Source of the DNA: Streptomyces swartbergensis
Lineage (GTDB): Bacteria; Actinomycetota; Actinomycetes; Streptomycetales; Streptomycetaceae
Length of the DNA stretch: 39,069 bases
Direction: 5' to 3'
Assembly: GCF_002148965.1 (NCBI RefSeq)
Contig: NZ_NGFN01000005.1
Span: 27,987 to 67,055 of the forward strand
In this document: one piece after another, positions 7,635 through 15,208 of the stretch
How the letters are laid out: every line of letters starts with the position of its first letter
How positions within the stretch are numbered: position 1 is the first letter of the stretch
The notes under the pieces: model-generated
Seen by the model: only the letters and a program-made list of their open reading frames with translations
Told to the model about the DNA's origin: nothing
Databases searched by the model: none
Made by a program: the position numbers and the translations under genes

Positions 7635-8708
7635 CGTGAGTGGGTCGGTGAGGCCCTCGCCGAGCGCGGCCACGGCGGCGGCCCCGTGCCCGGCCGCGAG
7701 CAGCGGCGTGCGGATGTCGTGTTCCAGGTCGGGCAGGTAGCCGAGGAGGACGTCGGCGGGCCCCTGGATCCGTACGCGGCCCAGCGCGGCCGGCAGCAAC
7801 AGGCTCCGGGCCCGCCCGAGCCGCTCGGACCGGCCGCCGGACTCCACGGTGACCGGGGCACCGGCGTTACTGACGATCAGCGCGGTGGAGAAGTCATGCA
7901 CCAGTGGGGCCATGGTGCCCGCCCGCCACCGCTCCAGCGCGAAGTACGGGCCGGCGCACAGCACCGTGCGCTCCACTCCGTCGTCGACCTGGATGCTCAA
8001 GCCGGAGTGGAACTCGGGACGTGGTCCGGGACGCCACTCGTCGAGCAGCCGCCCGAGGTTGGTGTGCCACTCAGCGTCGTCCAGTTCCGAGTCGTCCTCC
8101 ATGCGCCGGCGCATGGCGTGCTGCTGGATGTCGGAGGTCTGCTCGATCTCGTAGACCAGGGTGTCCGGGCCGAAGCTGTGCAGGGTGCCGCCGGGTACGT
8201 AGACGGTCTGCCCGGCCCGCACCGGAAGCCGGCGCATGACCGCGTCGAAGTCCTGCGCGAGCAGGGCCCGGTGCAGGGTGTCCCGGTCCACCCCGGCCTT
8301 CACCCCCACCAGGGCGGTGGCTCCCGGTGCCGCGTCGAGGACGTGCCACGCCTCGGTCTTGCCGTGGGGCTCGTCCTCCAGCCGGCGTGCGGTGTCGTCG
8401 TCGGCGTGCAGATGGACCGGGAGGGCACCGGTGCCGTCGATGAACTTGGTCAGCACCGGGAAGCGCGGTCCGCGCCGGCCGCGCCCCACGAGTTCGTCGG
8501 GGTGGTCCTCGACGAGCCGGCGCAGCGTGCGGCCGGCCAGCGAGCCGTCCGCGACCCGTGCTCCCTCGCCGTCCACATCGCTGACCTCCCAGGTCTCGGC
8601 GACCCGGCCGTCGGGCAGGCCGGTGCGGCCCAGCCGTTCGGCGAGGGCCCGGCCGCCGAAGACGTGCTGCTTGACCGGGGTGGTCAGCCGCAAGGGATAC
8701 CAGTCCAC
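7632..8708 (-). CDS. Class I mannose-6-phosphate isomerase-like protein
   Basis: About 358 residues of the ManA cupin family, which interconverts fructose-6-phosphate and mannose-6-phosphate using zinc. The zinc-ligand motifs are all visible: LPVHLHADD (His), GKTEAWHVL (Glu) and GGTLHSFG (His), with PLRLTTPVKQHVFGG at the start, typical of the family. I chose the GTG at 8708 because AGGAG lies five bases upstream; an in-frame TTG at 8732 would add eight residues. It sits 40 bases behind the SDR gene in the same operon. In such catabolic settings these paralogs often act on other ketose phosphates, so the exact substrate is open. Confidence 0.87.
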   Translation of the reverse strand: MDWYPLRLTTPVKQHVFGGRALAERLGRTGLPDGRVAETWEVSDVDGEGARVADGSLAGRTLRRLVEDHPDELVGRGRRGPRFPVLTKFIDGTGALPVHLHADDDTARRLEDEPHGKTEAWHVLDAAPGATALVGVKAGVDRDTLHRALLAQDFDAVMRRLPVRAGQTVYVPGGTLHSFGPDTLVYEIEQTSDIQQHAMRRRMEDDSELDDAEWHTNLGRLLDEWRPGPRPEFHSGLSIQVDDGVERTVLCAGPYFALERWRAGTMAPLVHDFSTALIVSNAGAPVTVESGGRSERLGRARSLLLPAALGRVRIQGPADVLLGYLPDLEHDIRTPLLAAGHGAAAVAALGEGLTDPLT

Positions 8709-8748
8709 GGTCTCTCCTGTTTCTGGTGGCAAATTGCCTGACGGAATA

Positions 8749-9591
8749 TCAGAGAATGGGCTGGCCGCCGGTCACGGCGATGCGCGCGCCCGAGACGTAC
8801 GCGGACTCGTCCGAGGCGAGCATGACGTACACGGGGGCGAGTTCGGCCGGCTGCCCGGCGCGCCCCAGCGGTGTCTGGCCGCCGAAGTCCTCGACCTGCT
8901 CGGGCGGCATGGTGGCAGGGATCAGCGGCGTCCAGATGGGCCCCGGGGCGACGCTGTTGGCCCGGATGCCCCGCTCGGCGAGCGCCTGGGACAGCGAGCC
9001 GACCATGTTGGCGATGCCCGCCTTCGTCGCGTTGTACGCCAGCAGGCCCGGCGGCGGCGAGTCGGAGTTCACCGAGGTGGACGCGATGATCGACGCACCC
9101 GGCTTCATGTGCGGCACCGCCGCCTTGCAGAGGTGGAACATGGCGCTGAGGTTCGTCGCCAGCGTGTGGTCCCACTCCTCGTCGGGGATCTCCTCGATCG
9201 AGTCGCGGAACATCTGGAACGCCGCGTTGCTGACCAGGACGTCGATACGGCCGAACGCCTCGACGGCCCGCGCCACCACCTCCCGGCAGTGGGCGGAATC
9301 GCTCAGATCGCCGGACACCAGCACCGCCTCGCGGCCGGCCTCCTCCACCCAGCGCGCCGTGTCGCGGGCGTCGTCCTCCTCCTCGTTCAGGTGCGAGAGG
9401 AGGACATCGGCGCCCTCGCGGGCGTAGGCGATCGCGACGGCCTTGCCGATGCCGCTGTCACCACCGGTGATCACGGCCGCCTTCCCGGCCAGTCGGCCCG
9501 ATCCGCGGTAGCTGTGCTCACCGTGGTCGGCCTTGGGCCGCAGGTCCGCCTCGGTACCCGGAGGCTGTTGCTGCTGTGCGGGCTTGCTCAT
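8749..9591 (-). CDS. Short-chain dehydrogenase/reductase, YghA type
   Basis: 280 residues. Classical SDR features: cofactor motif TGGDSGIG, SNAAFQ, the catalytic Ser in STSVNSD, YNATK (Tyr/Lys) and the PGPIWTPL loop. The extended N-terminus with SKPAQQQQPPGTEADLRPKAD is shared by the YghA-like subgroup, often linked to general stress. The ATG at 9591 is the first good start; GAGG lies upstream. It is the first gene of the four-gene minus operon (SDR, ManA-like, hydrolase, TIM barrel). It likely oxidises or reduces an alcohol/aldehyde with NAD(P). Confidence 0.92.
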   Translation of the reverse strand: MSKPAQQQQPPGTEADLRPKADHGEHSYRGSGRLAGKAAVITGGDSGIGKAVAIAYAREGADVLLSHLNEEEDDARDTARWVEEAGREAVLVSGDLSDSAHCREVVARAVEAFGRIDVLVSNAAFQMFRDSIEEIPDEEWDHTLATNLSAMFHLCKAAVPHMKPGASIIASTSVNSDSPPPGLLAYNATKAGIANMVGSLSQALAERGIRANSVAPGPIWTPLIPATMPPEQVEDFGGQTPLGRAGQPAELAPVYVMLASDESAYVSGARIAVTGGQPIL

Positions 9592-9841
9592 GGGGACGTA
9601 CCTCGTTCTCTTTCGTTCTTTTTCCTTGCGCTTCCGGGCGCTTCCGGGTGCTTTCGGGTGTTTCCGGTCGTGCGGCAGGGTGCGTGTCTGCCTGGACTGG
9701 CTCGCCCTGGACTGGCTCACCGGAAGGTCCGGAAGGGAGGTGGTGGTGCCGTCGGACCTGAGTGGACGGCCACGTCGAAGGAGCGGCGATAAGGGAGGGC
9801 GACGGTGCCCCTGTCGTGCGAGCGGGTTACCCGGGTGCGCG
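9592..9841. other. Intergenic region upstream of the SDR operon
   Basis: About 250 bases without a supported gene. It holds short direct repeats (CGCTTCCGGG twice and related units near 9629-9665; CTGGACTGGCTC twice near 9693-9720) and must contain the promoter for the minus-strand operon, which I cannot place. Confidence 0.5.
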
Positions 9842-9847
9842 GGGACA

Positions 9848-9984
9848 AACGAGTCCGACTTCACCCAGGAGGAGAGGCAACGCCACAGCCTGGTCGGGCT
9901 GCTGCCGCCCGCGGTGCTGTCGCTAGGAGCTCCAGGCGTGCCGCGCCGGGGCAACCGCGGGCGCAGCCGGACGACTTGGCGAAG
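9848..9984 (+). pseudogene. Malic enzyme N-terminal fragment, frameshifted
   Basis: One frame reads NESDFTQEERQRHSLVGLLP followed by PAVLSL (9848-9925), and a second frame reads RAQPDDLAK (9958-9984). In the NAD-dependent malic enzyme family these two segments lie at this distance near the N-terminus (FTxEER...GLLPPAVLTLEEQ...QPDDLAK). The frame changes between them and the following NVYLxxLHDRNE segment is missing. So this is a broken remnant of a gene that once ran rightward; the IS110 element lies about 190 bp downstream. There is no ribosome site or intact start. The match is from family knowledge, not a search. Confidence 0.55.
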
Positions 9985-10209
9985 AGCAGCTCCAGCGGCG
10001 GCGCGCCCGGCGGGTCCTCGGCGAGGCCGCCCGCGCCTGGGAGGAGCTGGACGGGCGTGGGCAAAGGCCGGGCTGATCCATCAGCACCCCGACGAGGAGC
10101 GGAGCCACCGAACCGCTCATGTCCGTCCGTACGCATGTGACGTTTGGGCATGCAGGTGCGCTGGATGGTGGGGGGGGTGCCTCTATGTCCTTCGTCAAGC
10201 CCGAGCTGG

Positions 10210-11418
10210 TCATGTGGCGACCGCTTCGGGGAGGCGTGGTTCGTAGAAGGTTCCGTCGCGGAGCATGGCGAACAGGACGCTGATGCGTTGCCGGGCCAGG
10301 CGGAGGAGGGCCTGTGTGTGGGTCTTGCCGCGGGCCCGGCAGCGGTCGTAGTAGGTGCGGGAAGCGGGGTCATGCAGGGCGGCGAACGCGGAGAGGAACA
10401 TCGCGCGTTTGAGCTGCCGGTTGCCGCCTCTGGGCGCGTGTTCGCCGTGGATGGAAGTGCCCGACTGCTTCGTGGTCGGGGCGAGACCGGCATAGGAGGC
10501 GAGGTGGGCGGCGGTGGGGAAGCCGGTGCCGTCGCCGACGGTGACCAGGAGAACTGCGGCGGTCCTGACGCCGACGCCGGGCAGCGACGTCAGGACCTGG
10601 GAAAGAGGGTGGGCCCCCAGCAGCTCGTTGATCTGGGCTTCCAGTGCTCGGCGTTGTTCGTGGACGGCCGCGAGCGAGCGGGCCAGGGACGGGATCACGA
10701 TGTCGAGGGTGCCAGTGCCCGGAACGACGACGGTCTGTTCGTCGAGCGCGTCGAAGACGTCGTCGATCAGCCGGGTGGCCATGCGTGGGGCCTTGGGGCG
10801 GATCAGTTCGACGAGTCTGCGACGGCCGGCTTTGCGCAGGGCGGCCGGGGATCCGTAACGCTCCAGCAGCCAGGTGACAGCCTGGTGATCGAGGCGGGGA
10901 CCGAGGACGCGTTCCAGGCTGGGGTGGAACTGGGTGAGCAGGCCGCGTATCCGGTTGGAGGTGCGGGTGGCCTCGGCGGCGAGGTCCTGGTCGAAGCCCA
11001 TGAGGACGGTGAGCTCGGCGGTTATCTCGTCGGTCAGTTCCAGGGAGCGCAGCGTGTGTGGCATGGTGCGGGCGGCGTCTGCGATCACTGCGGCGTCCCT
11101 GGCGTCGGTTTTCGCCTCGCCCGGGTAGAGGTCGGCGATCCGGCGCATCGCGAGTCCGGGCAGGTAGGCGACCAGGCAGCCCGCGTCGCGGGCGACGGTC
11201 AGCGGCAGGGCGCCGATGGAGGCGGGCTGGTCCACGATCACCAGGACGGTGCCGAACTTCGCGGCCAGTTTCTCGAAGACGGCTCGCAGCTTCGGCTCGC
11301 TGTTGGGCAGGGGCTTGTCGAAGACCTTCTTCCCGGCCGGGGTCAGTCCGTGGCCGTGGTGCGTGCTCTTGCCGACGTCCAGGCCGAGGAAGACCCCCAC
11401 GCCGCTGGTGTCGATCAC
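10210..11418 (-). CDS. IS110-family transposase (DEDD recombinase)
   Basis: About 402 residues. The N-terminal DEDD domain shows FLGLDVGKS (first Asp) and KTDARDAAVIADAARTMP. The C-terminal transposase_20 domain shows LTSLPGVGVRTAAVLL, ASYAGLAP and KQSGTSIHG with the conserved Ser, then RGGNRQLKRAMFLSAF. All expected parts are present with no frameshift, so it may be active. The frame is open to an ATG at 11478, but the GTG at 11418 starts just before the conserved core and leaves the upstream end free for a guide RNA. The enzyme excises and inserts the element as a circular intermediate. Confidence 0.93.
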   Translation of the reverse strand: MIDTSGVGVFLGLDVGKSTHHGHGLTPAGKKVFDKPLPNSEPKLRAVFEKLAAKFGTVLVIVDQPASIGALPLTVARDAGCLVAYLPGLAMRRIADLYPGEAKTDARDAAVIADAARTMPHTLRSLELTDEITAELTVLMGFDQDLAAEATRTSNRIRGLLTQFHPSLERVLGPRLDHQAVTWLLERYGSPAALRKAGRRRLVELIRPKAPRMATRLIDDVFDALDEQTVVVPGTGTLDIVIPSLARSLAAVHEQRRALEAQINELLGAHPLSQVLTSLPGVGVRTAAVLLVTVGDGTGFPTAAHLASYAGLAPTTKQSGTSIHGEHAPRGGNRQLKRAMFLSAFAALHDPASRTYYDRCRARGKTHTQALLRLARQRISVLFAMLRDGTFYEPRLPEAVAT

Positions 11419-11572
11419 CGTGCCCCCAACTTGCTCGATACCGGTGCTGACCTGGGCGTCGGGGCCGTTCTCGCGCATCCACGTTATGCAGACCTGCCGC
11501 CCGCGAACGACCAGGCATTGCGCCCGGCCAGGCGGCGGTCGGACCTCTCATCAGCGTCTTCGACGGCACCCC
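11419..11572 (-). ncRNA. Candidate IS110 bridge RNA region (left end)
   Basis: In IS110-group elements the non-coding end upstream of the transposase encodes a structured bridge RNA that pairs with donor and target DNA. Here that position holds about 150 bp with no convincing coding sequence and GC-rich complementary stretches. I did not fold it, so the exact ends and loops are not given. The call rests on position and family knowledge only. Confidence 0.35.
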
Positions 11573-11723
11573 TCAGGCCCGGTGACACCACCCCCCAGGT
11601 CATGCGTTCGACAGGGGGCAAAAGTCATGCCGGGCCCGGAGGCCAGCGGCCCTCTTGCAGGACCGCGAAAAACATAACGGGGGGCGGCCTGTGGCGGCTG
11701 TGCCCACGTCACGGAACTGGGGG

Positions 11724-13058
11724 ATGAGGGTGGCTCCGCGTGCAGCACGGCATCGGCGTTCGGTGAAGCGTCGTGTTCTTGCCGGGTTTTCCGTCGCCGC
11801 GGCGGCCGGAATCACGGTCACCGCGACGATGGCCATGAACGCCGAGGCGGCGTGGACGTCGACGTGGAACGTGTCGGCCTCGGGCTGGACCCCTGACGAT
11901 TCCCCCACGGTGTCGGTCGACCGGCAGGGCGACGCCCTGCTGGCCTGGAATGCCTGCGACCTGTCGACGCCGGGCTGCTACTACCGGATCCAGGCCAGAG
12001 TGAAGACCGCGAGCGGTACGGTGACAGCGATCCGCACCCTGTCGCCCGACGGTGCCGCGCCGTCCTGGCCGGAGGCCGCCTCCGACGACACCGGTGACTC
12101 GGCGGTGGTCTGGCAGCAGGACGGTCAGGTCGTGGGCCGCCGGGTCTCGGCCTCCGGCAGCCTCGTCGGGCCGCTACAGAAGTTGTCCACGTCGGCGCCC
12201 GCCGTCACACCGGTGGTCGCCGTGACCCCAGGCGGCACCGCGATGGCGGCCTGGACGGAGATCCGCGACGGAAGCTGGTACGCGGTCGCCCGCCGCCTCA
12301 AGCTCGACGGCACGCTCGGCACGCCCATCACCCTCGGCTCGGGCTCGGCGGAGAAGCCGGCCATCGGAGTGGACCGCAGCGGCCAGTTCGTCGTCGCCTG
12401 GGCGCGCGCCTCGGACGTCATGGCCAGGCGGATCACATCGACGTCCGTCTCCTCGACGAAGGTGCTCACGTCGCCGATCGCGGCGTACGGCGGTTTCGGC
12501 ATGGTGCGGGCCGGCGTGGACCGGGACGGCGACGCGGTCATCAGCTACCACTCCGGCGGCGGTGCCCGCTCGCAGGTCTGGGCGTCCCGCTGGAGCCGCA
12601 CCGGCACCCTGGCGGCTCCCCTGCGCATCTCGGCGTCCACGGACAACGTGGGCTTCCACCACGCCCTCGCGACCGACCTCGACGGCGACTCGATGATCGT
12701 GTGGACCCGCTACGGCAGCAGCGGCAAACTCGAGCTGCTCGGCCGCCGCCTCTCCGCGGCCGGTGCCCGGGGCGCCGTCACCGGCCTGGGTCCCGGCGAC
12801 CGCCCCGACCTGGCCCTCGACGACGACGGCGACGGCATGCTGGTCTTCCACACGGTCGTCCCCAAGTCGACGCCCCCGTACAGCTACACCCAGGTCGGCG
12901 CCCGCCTGATCAGCCGTTCCGGCACCTTCGGCACCGTGAGGACACTCACGTCGGACGGCCGGGTACCCCAGGTCGACTCCCGCCCCGCCTCCCGGTTCAC
13001 GGTGATCTGGCAGCAGGAGAGCTTCCCGTACACGATCAAGTCGGTCACCGGTCCCTGA
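11724..13058 (+). CDS. Secreted protein with eight beta-propeller-like repeats
   Basis: About 444 residues. The N-terminus has an arginine-rich stretch (RHRRSVKRRVL), a hydrophobic core and an AEA-A cleavage site: a long Sec-type or possibly Tat-type signal peptide. The mature part repeats the pattern of hydrophobic-x-x-D-x-x-G-D-x-hydrophobic-x-W about eight times (VSVDRQGDALLAW, IGVDRSGQFVVAW, AGVDRDGDAVISY, LALDDDGDGMLVF and others), spaced by roughly 45-60 residues. This suggests a beta-propeller with Asp-rich loops that could bind calcium. No catalytic motif is visible. It is followed 65 bp later by another secreted protein gene on the same strand. The start choice (ATG 11724) is moderate; upstream frame is open. 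Confidence 0.75.
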   Translation: MRVAPRAARHRRSVKRRVLAGFSVAAAAGITVTATMAMNAEAAWTSTWNVSASGWTPDDSPTVSVDRQGDALLAWNACDLSTPGCYYRIQARVKTASGTVTAIRTLSPDGAAPSWPEAASDDTGDSAVVWQQDGQVVGRRVSASGSLVGPLQKLSTSAPAVTPVVAVTPGGTAMAAWTEIRDGSWYAVARRLKLDGTLGTPITLGSGSAEKPAIGVDRSGQFVVAWARASDVMARRITSTSVSSTKVLTSPIAAYGGFGMVRAGVDRDGDAVISYHSGGGARSQVWASRWSRTGTLAAPLRISASTDNVGFHHALATDLDGDSMIVWTRYGSSGKLELLGRRLSAAGARGAVTGLGPGDRPDLALDDDGDGMLVFHTVVPKSTPPYSYTQVGARLISRSGTFGTVRTLTSDGRVPQVDSRPASRFTVIWQQESFPYTIKSVTGP

Positions 13059-13123
13059 CCGGCTTCGACGGCCCGCTGCTCCCGCTCGGCGGGTTCCCAC
13101 TCTTCCCTCTGTGAAGGAGACAC

Positions 13124-13927
13124 ATGCGCAAGCGCGCTGCCTTTGCTCTGCTCAGCGCCGTCGCCGCGCTGGCCGGCTACGCCGCCCCCGGTGCCTACGC
13201 GGGCGAGACCCAGACCGACGTCCAGATCAGCAACGTTTCCTTCGACGGTGGCAAGAACATCGTGGTCGGTCTCTACGCCAAGACGGTCACGGTCTCAGGG
13301 ACCTTCACCCACCCGTCGGGCATCCAGGACGCGGACTTCGTCCTGTGGCGCGGACCGGACGGTGCGAACCCCTACGAGACGTACGACGACCGCATCGTGT
13401 CGAACCAGTACTACTCCCATGCGGACTGCGTCGCCTCGAGTGCCACCACCTCCACCTGCTCGCAGACGATCTCCCTCGAACCGGACTGGAAGTACGGCGG
13501 CACCGCGCTCACCAACGCCCACGCCGGCACCTGGAAGGTCAGTGTGCAGGGGGTGGCCAACGACGACAGCTGGACCCAGGCGGCGAGCTACACCACGACC
13601 CGTCTGCAGCGGGAGTCCAAACTCACCGTGAACGCAGGCCCGGAACCGACTGCCGGCGGCAAGACCCTCACCGTCACCGGCAAGCTCACCCGGGCCGACT
13701 GGGACAATCTCGACTACCGCGGGTACACCAACCAGCCGGTCAAGCTCCAGTTCCGCAAGGCCGGCACTACGACCTACGCGACCATCAAGACCGTGTACAC
13801 CTCCAGCACCGGCAACCTGACGACCACGGCCACCGCCTCCGAGGACGGCTACTGGCGCTGGAACTTCGCAGGAACCTCCACGACCCCGGCCGTCAAGGCG
13901 ACCGGCGACTTCGTGGACGTGCAATAA
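13124..13927 (+). CDS. Secreted protein, two Ig-like domains, unknown function
   Basis: 267 residues. The ATG at 13124 has a clean AAGGAG ribosome site. The signal peptide MRKRAAFALLSAVAALAGYA ends at AYA-G. The mature protein is beta-rich and polar: a first domain to about residue 165 with two cysteines (ADCVASSATTSTCSQ) that may form a disulfide, and a second domain starting KLTVNAGPEPTAGGKTLTVT, an Ig-like arrangement seen in many streptomycete exoproteins. It is probably co-transcribed with the upstream propeller-like protein; a strong terminator follows 50 bp downstream. No enzyme motif is seen. Confidence 0.8.
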   Translation: MRKRAAFALLSAVAALAGYAAPGAYAGETQTDVQISNVSFDGGKNIVVGLYAKTVTVSGTFTHPSGIQDADFVLWRGPDGANPYETYDDRIVSNQYYSHADCVASSATTSTCSQTISLEPDWKYGGTALTNAHAGTWKVSVQGVANDDSWTQAASYTTTRLQRESKLTVNAGPEPTAGGKTLTVTGKLTRADWDNLDYRGYTNQPVKLQFRKAGTTTYATIKTVYTSSTGNLTTTATASEDGYWRWNFAGTSTTPAVKATGDFVDVQ

Positions 13928-13977
13928 CCCGAACGCCCCTCTCGAAAGCACCCCGCCCACCGGCCCCGGCAACAACG

Positions 13978-14005
13978 AACCCCCAGGTCTGTCACCTGGG
14001 GGTTT
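13978..14005 (+). terminator. Intrinsic-type terminator hairpin
   Basis: CCCCCAGGT (13980-13988), loop CTGTC, ACCTGGGGG (13994-14002), then TTT; the flanking AA/TT extends the stem. It stands 50 bp after the stop of the secreted-protein gene. The 100 bp that follow (to 14104) read weakly as an open frame ending GEARR-stop but have no start or recognisable family. Confidence 0.8.
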
Positions 14006-14220
14006 CGCAGCCGCCTGCACGGCTGTCTCGGCCTGCGCCGCGGCGACCGGCGTGATCGCGTTCCATCACGAGGTGGAGATCGCTCAGGGCGAGGCGCGAC
14101 GCTGACCGGCCGTCGCATTCAGAACGTCAGGCAGGCCATGGCAACTTATGCACCAGAAGTCCAAAAACTATGGCAAAGGCACCTGGGCCACGGCGAGTTG
14201 ACCGTGCCATCGTGCGGGCC

Positions 14221-15012
14221 ATGACGACACAGCACCTCCTTGATGACCGGCGTCGCGTTCCCCTGCACTCGATGGCGAACAAGGTGCCCGAAGTGACCGC
14301 CTGCTTCTGGATCATCAAGGTCCTGACCACCGGTATGGGCGAGACGGCCTCCGACCTCCTGGCCCGCATGCTCGGCCCCGTACCGGCGGTCGCCCTCGGC
14401 GGACTCGCCCTGGTGGCCTCCCTGGCCGTCCAGTTCACCGTCCGCCGCCACATCGCCTGGGTGTACTGGACCGCCGTCGTCATGGTCAGCGTCTTCGGCA
14501 CGATGGCGGCCGACGTCCTGCACGTCGGCCTCGGCGTCCCCTATGCGGTGTCGACTCCCGTCTTCCTCGCCACGCTGGCCGCCGTCTTCGTCCTCTGGTA
14601 CGCGAGCGAGCGGACGCTGTCCATCCACGGCATCCACACCCGTCGCCGCGAGGGGTTCTACTGGGCGGCCGTCTTGGCCACGTTCGCCCTCGGCACCGCC
14701 GCGGGCGACCTCACCGCCACCGCGGGCCTCGGCTACCTGGGTTCCGTCGTCCTCTTCGCGGCCGCGATCTGCGTGCCGGCCCTGGCCCACCGCTGGGCCG
14801 GCCTGAACGCGGTGGCCGCTTTCTGGTCCGCGTACATCGTCACCCGCCCCCTCGGTGCCTCCCTCGCGGACTGGATGGCGGTCGGCCACACCCGCCGCGG
14901 CCTGGCATGGGGCCTGGGGCCGGTCACCCTCGCGTGGACGGCTGCCATCCTGGGCTTCGTCGCCTACCTGGCCGCATCGCAGCGCGACAGGCGCGGTGGC
15001 GTTGCGACCTGA
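14221..15012 (+). CDS. COG4705-type integral membrane protein
   Basis: About 263 residues with seven or eight hydrophobic helices. The opening NKVPEVTACFWIIKVLTTGMGETASD is the signature of an uncharacterised bacterial membrane family (COG4705), and a related TxGD pattern recurs in the second half (FALGTAAGDLTATAGL, RPLGASLADW), suggesting an internal duplication. The function is unknown; metal or small-solute transport has been suggested for relatives, and I cannot confirm it. No strong ribosome site fixes the start: ATG 14170, 14221 or 14272 are possible, and 14221 best matches family N-termini. Confidence 0.75.
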   Translation: MTTQHLLDDRRRVPLHSMANKVPEVTACFWIIKVLTTGMGETASDLLARMLGPVPAVALGGLALVASLAVQFTVRRHIAWVYWTAVVMVSVFGTMAADVLHVGLGVPYAVSTPVFLATLAAVFVLWYASERTLSIHGIHTRRREGFYWAAVLATFALGTAAGDLTATAGLGYLGSVVLFAAAICVPALAHRWAGLNAVAAFWSAYIVTRPLGASLADWMAVGHTRRGLAWGLGPVTLAWTAAILGFVAYLAASQRDRRGGVAT

Positions 15013-15062
15013 CGGGGTGCGCCCCGGCTGCCGCCGGACCCCCAAAAAATCGCCGAGCGGGC

Positions 15063-15176
15063 GACACCGACGAAGGCGGCCGCGGCCTCCAGCTGATCGC
15101 CGCACTCTCACAACGCTGGGGGACCCGCTACACGTCCCACGGCAAATGCATCTGGACCGAGCAGCTCCTGCCGTAG
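15063..15176 (+). pseudogene. C-terminal fragment of RsbW-like ATP-binding protein
   Basis: About 37 codons ending in a stop read DTDEGGRGLQLIAALSQRWG, then TRYTSHGKCIWTEQ. This is the C-terminus of the very common streptomycete serine/threonine anti-sigma kinase-like HATPase proteins (GRGLxLVxALSxRWG...GKxVWxE). Nothing upstream in frame continues the domain; the frame runs back into the COG4705 gene. It is therefore a leftover of a deleted gene. Confidence 0.65.
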
Positions 15177-15208
15177 AGGGATGCGCAAAGGGAATATATT
15201 GATATGTC

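Larger units (their letters stand above)
10174..11572 (-). mobile_element. IS110-family insertion sequence
   Basis: About 1.4 kb holding one IS110 transposase. I propose the ends at the 8-bp inverted pair GGGGTGCC (10174-10181) and GGCACCCC (11565-11572). The sequence after the transposase stop, containing CTTGACGAAGGACATAGAGG (minus strand), resembles other streptomycete IS110 right ends. IS110 elements usually make no target duplication and have poor terminal repeats, so the ends are estimates of plus or minus tens of bases. It lies between the malic-enzyme fragment and a secreted-protein gene. Confidence 0.65.

Noticed and set aside
9861..10493. Minus-strand frame upstream of and overlapping the IS110 transposase gene
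   Set aside because: It overlaps the transposase gene in another frame and has proline/arginine-rich content without motifs.
14005..14104. Short open frame ending VEIAQGEARR-stop after the terminator
   Set aside because: No start codon, ribosome site or recognisable family; too short to support as a gene fragment.
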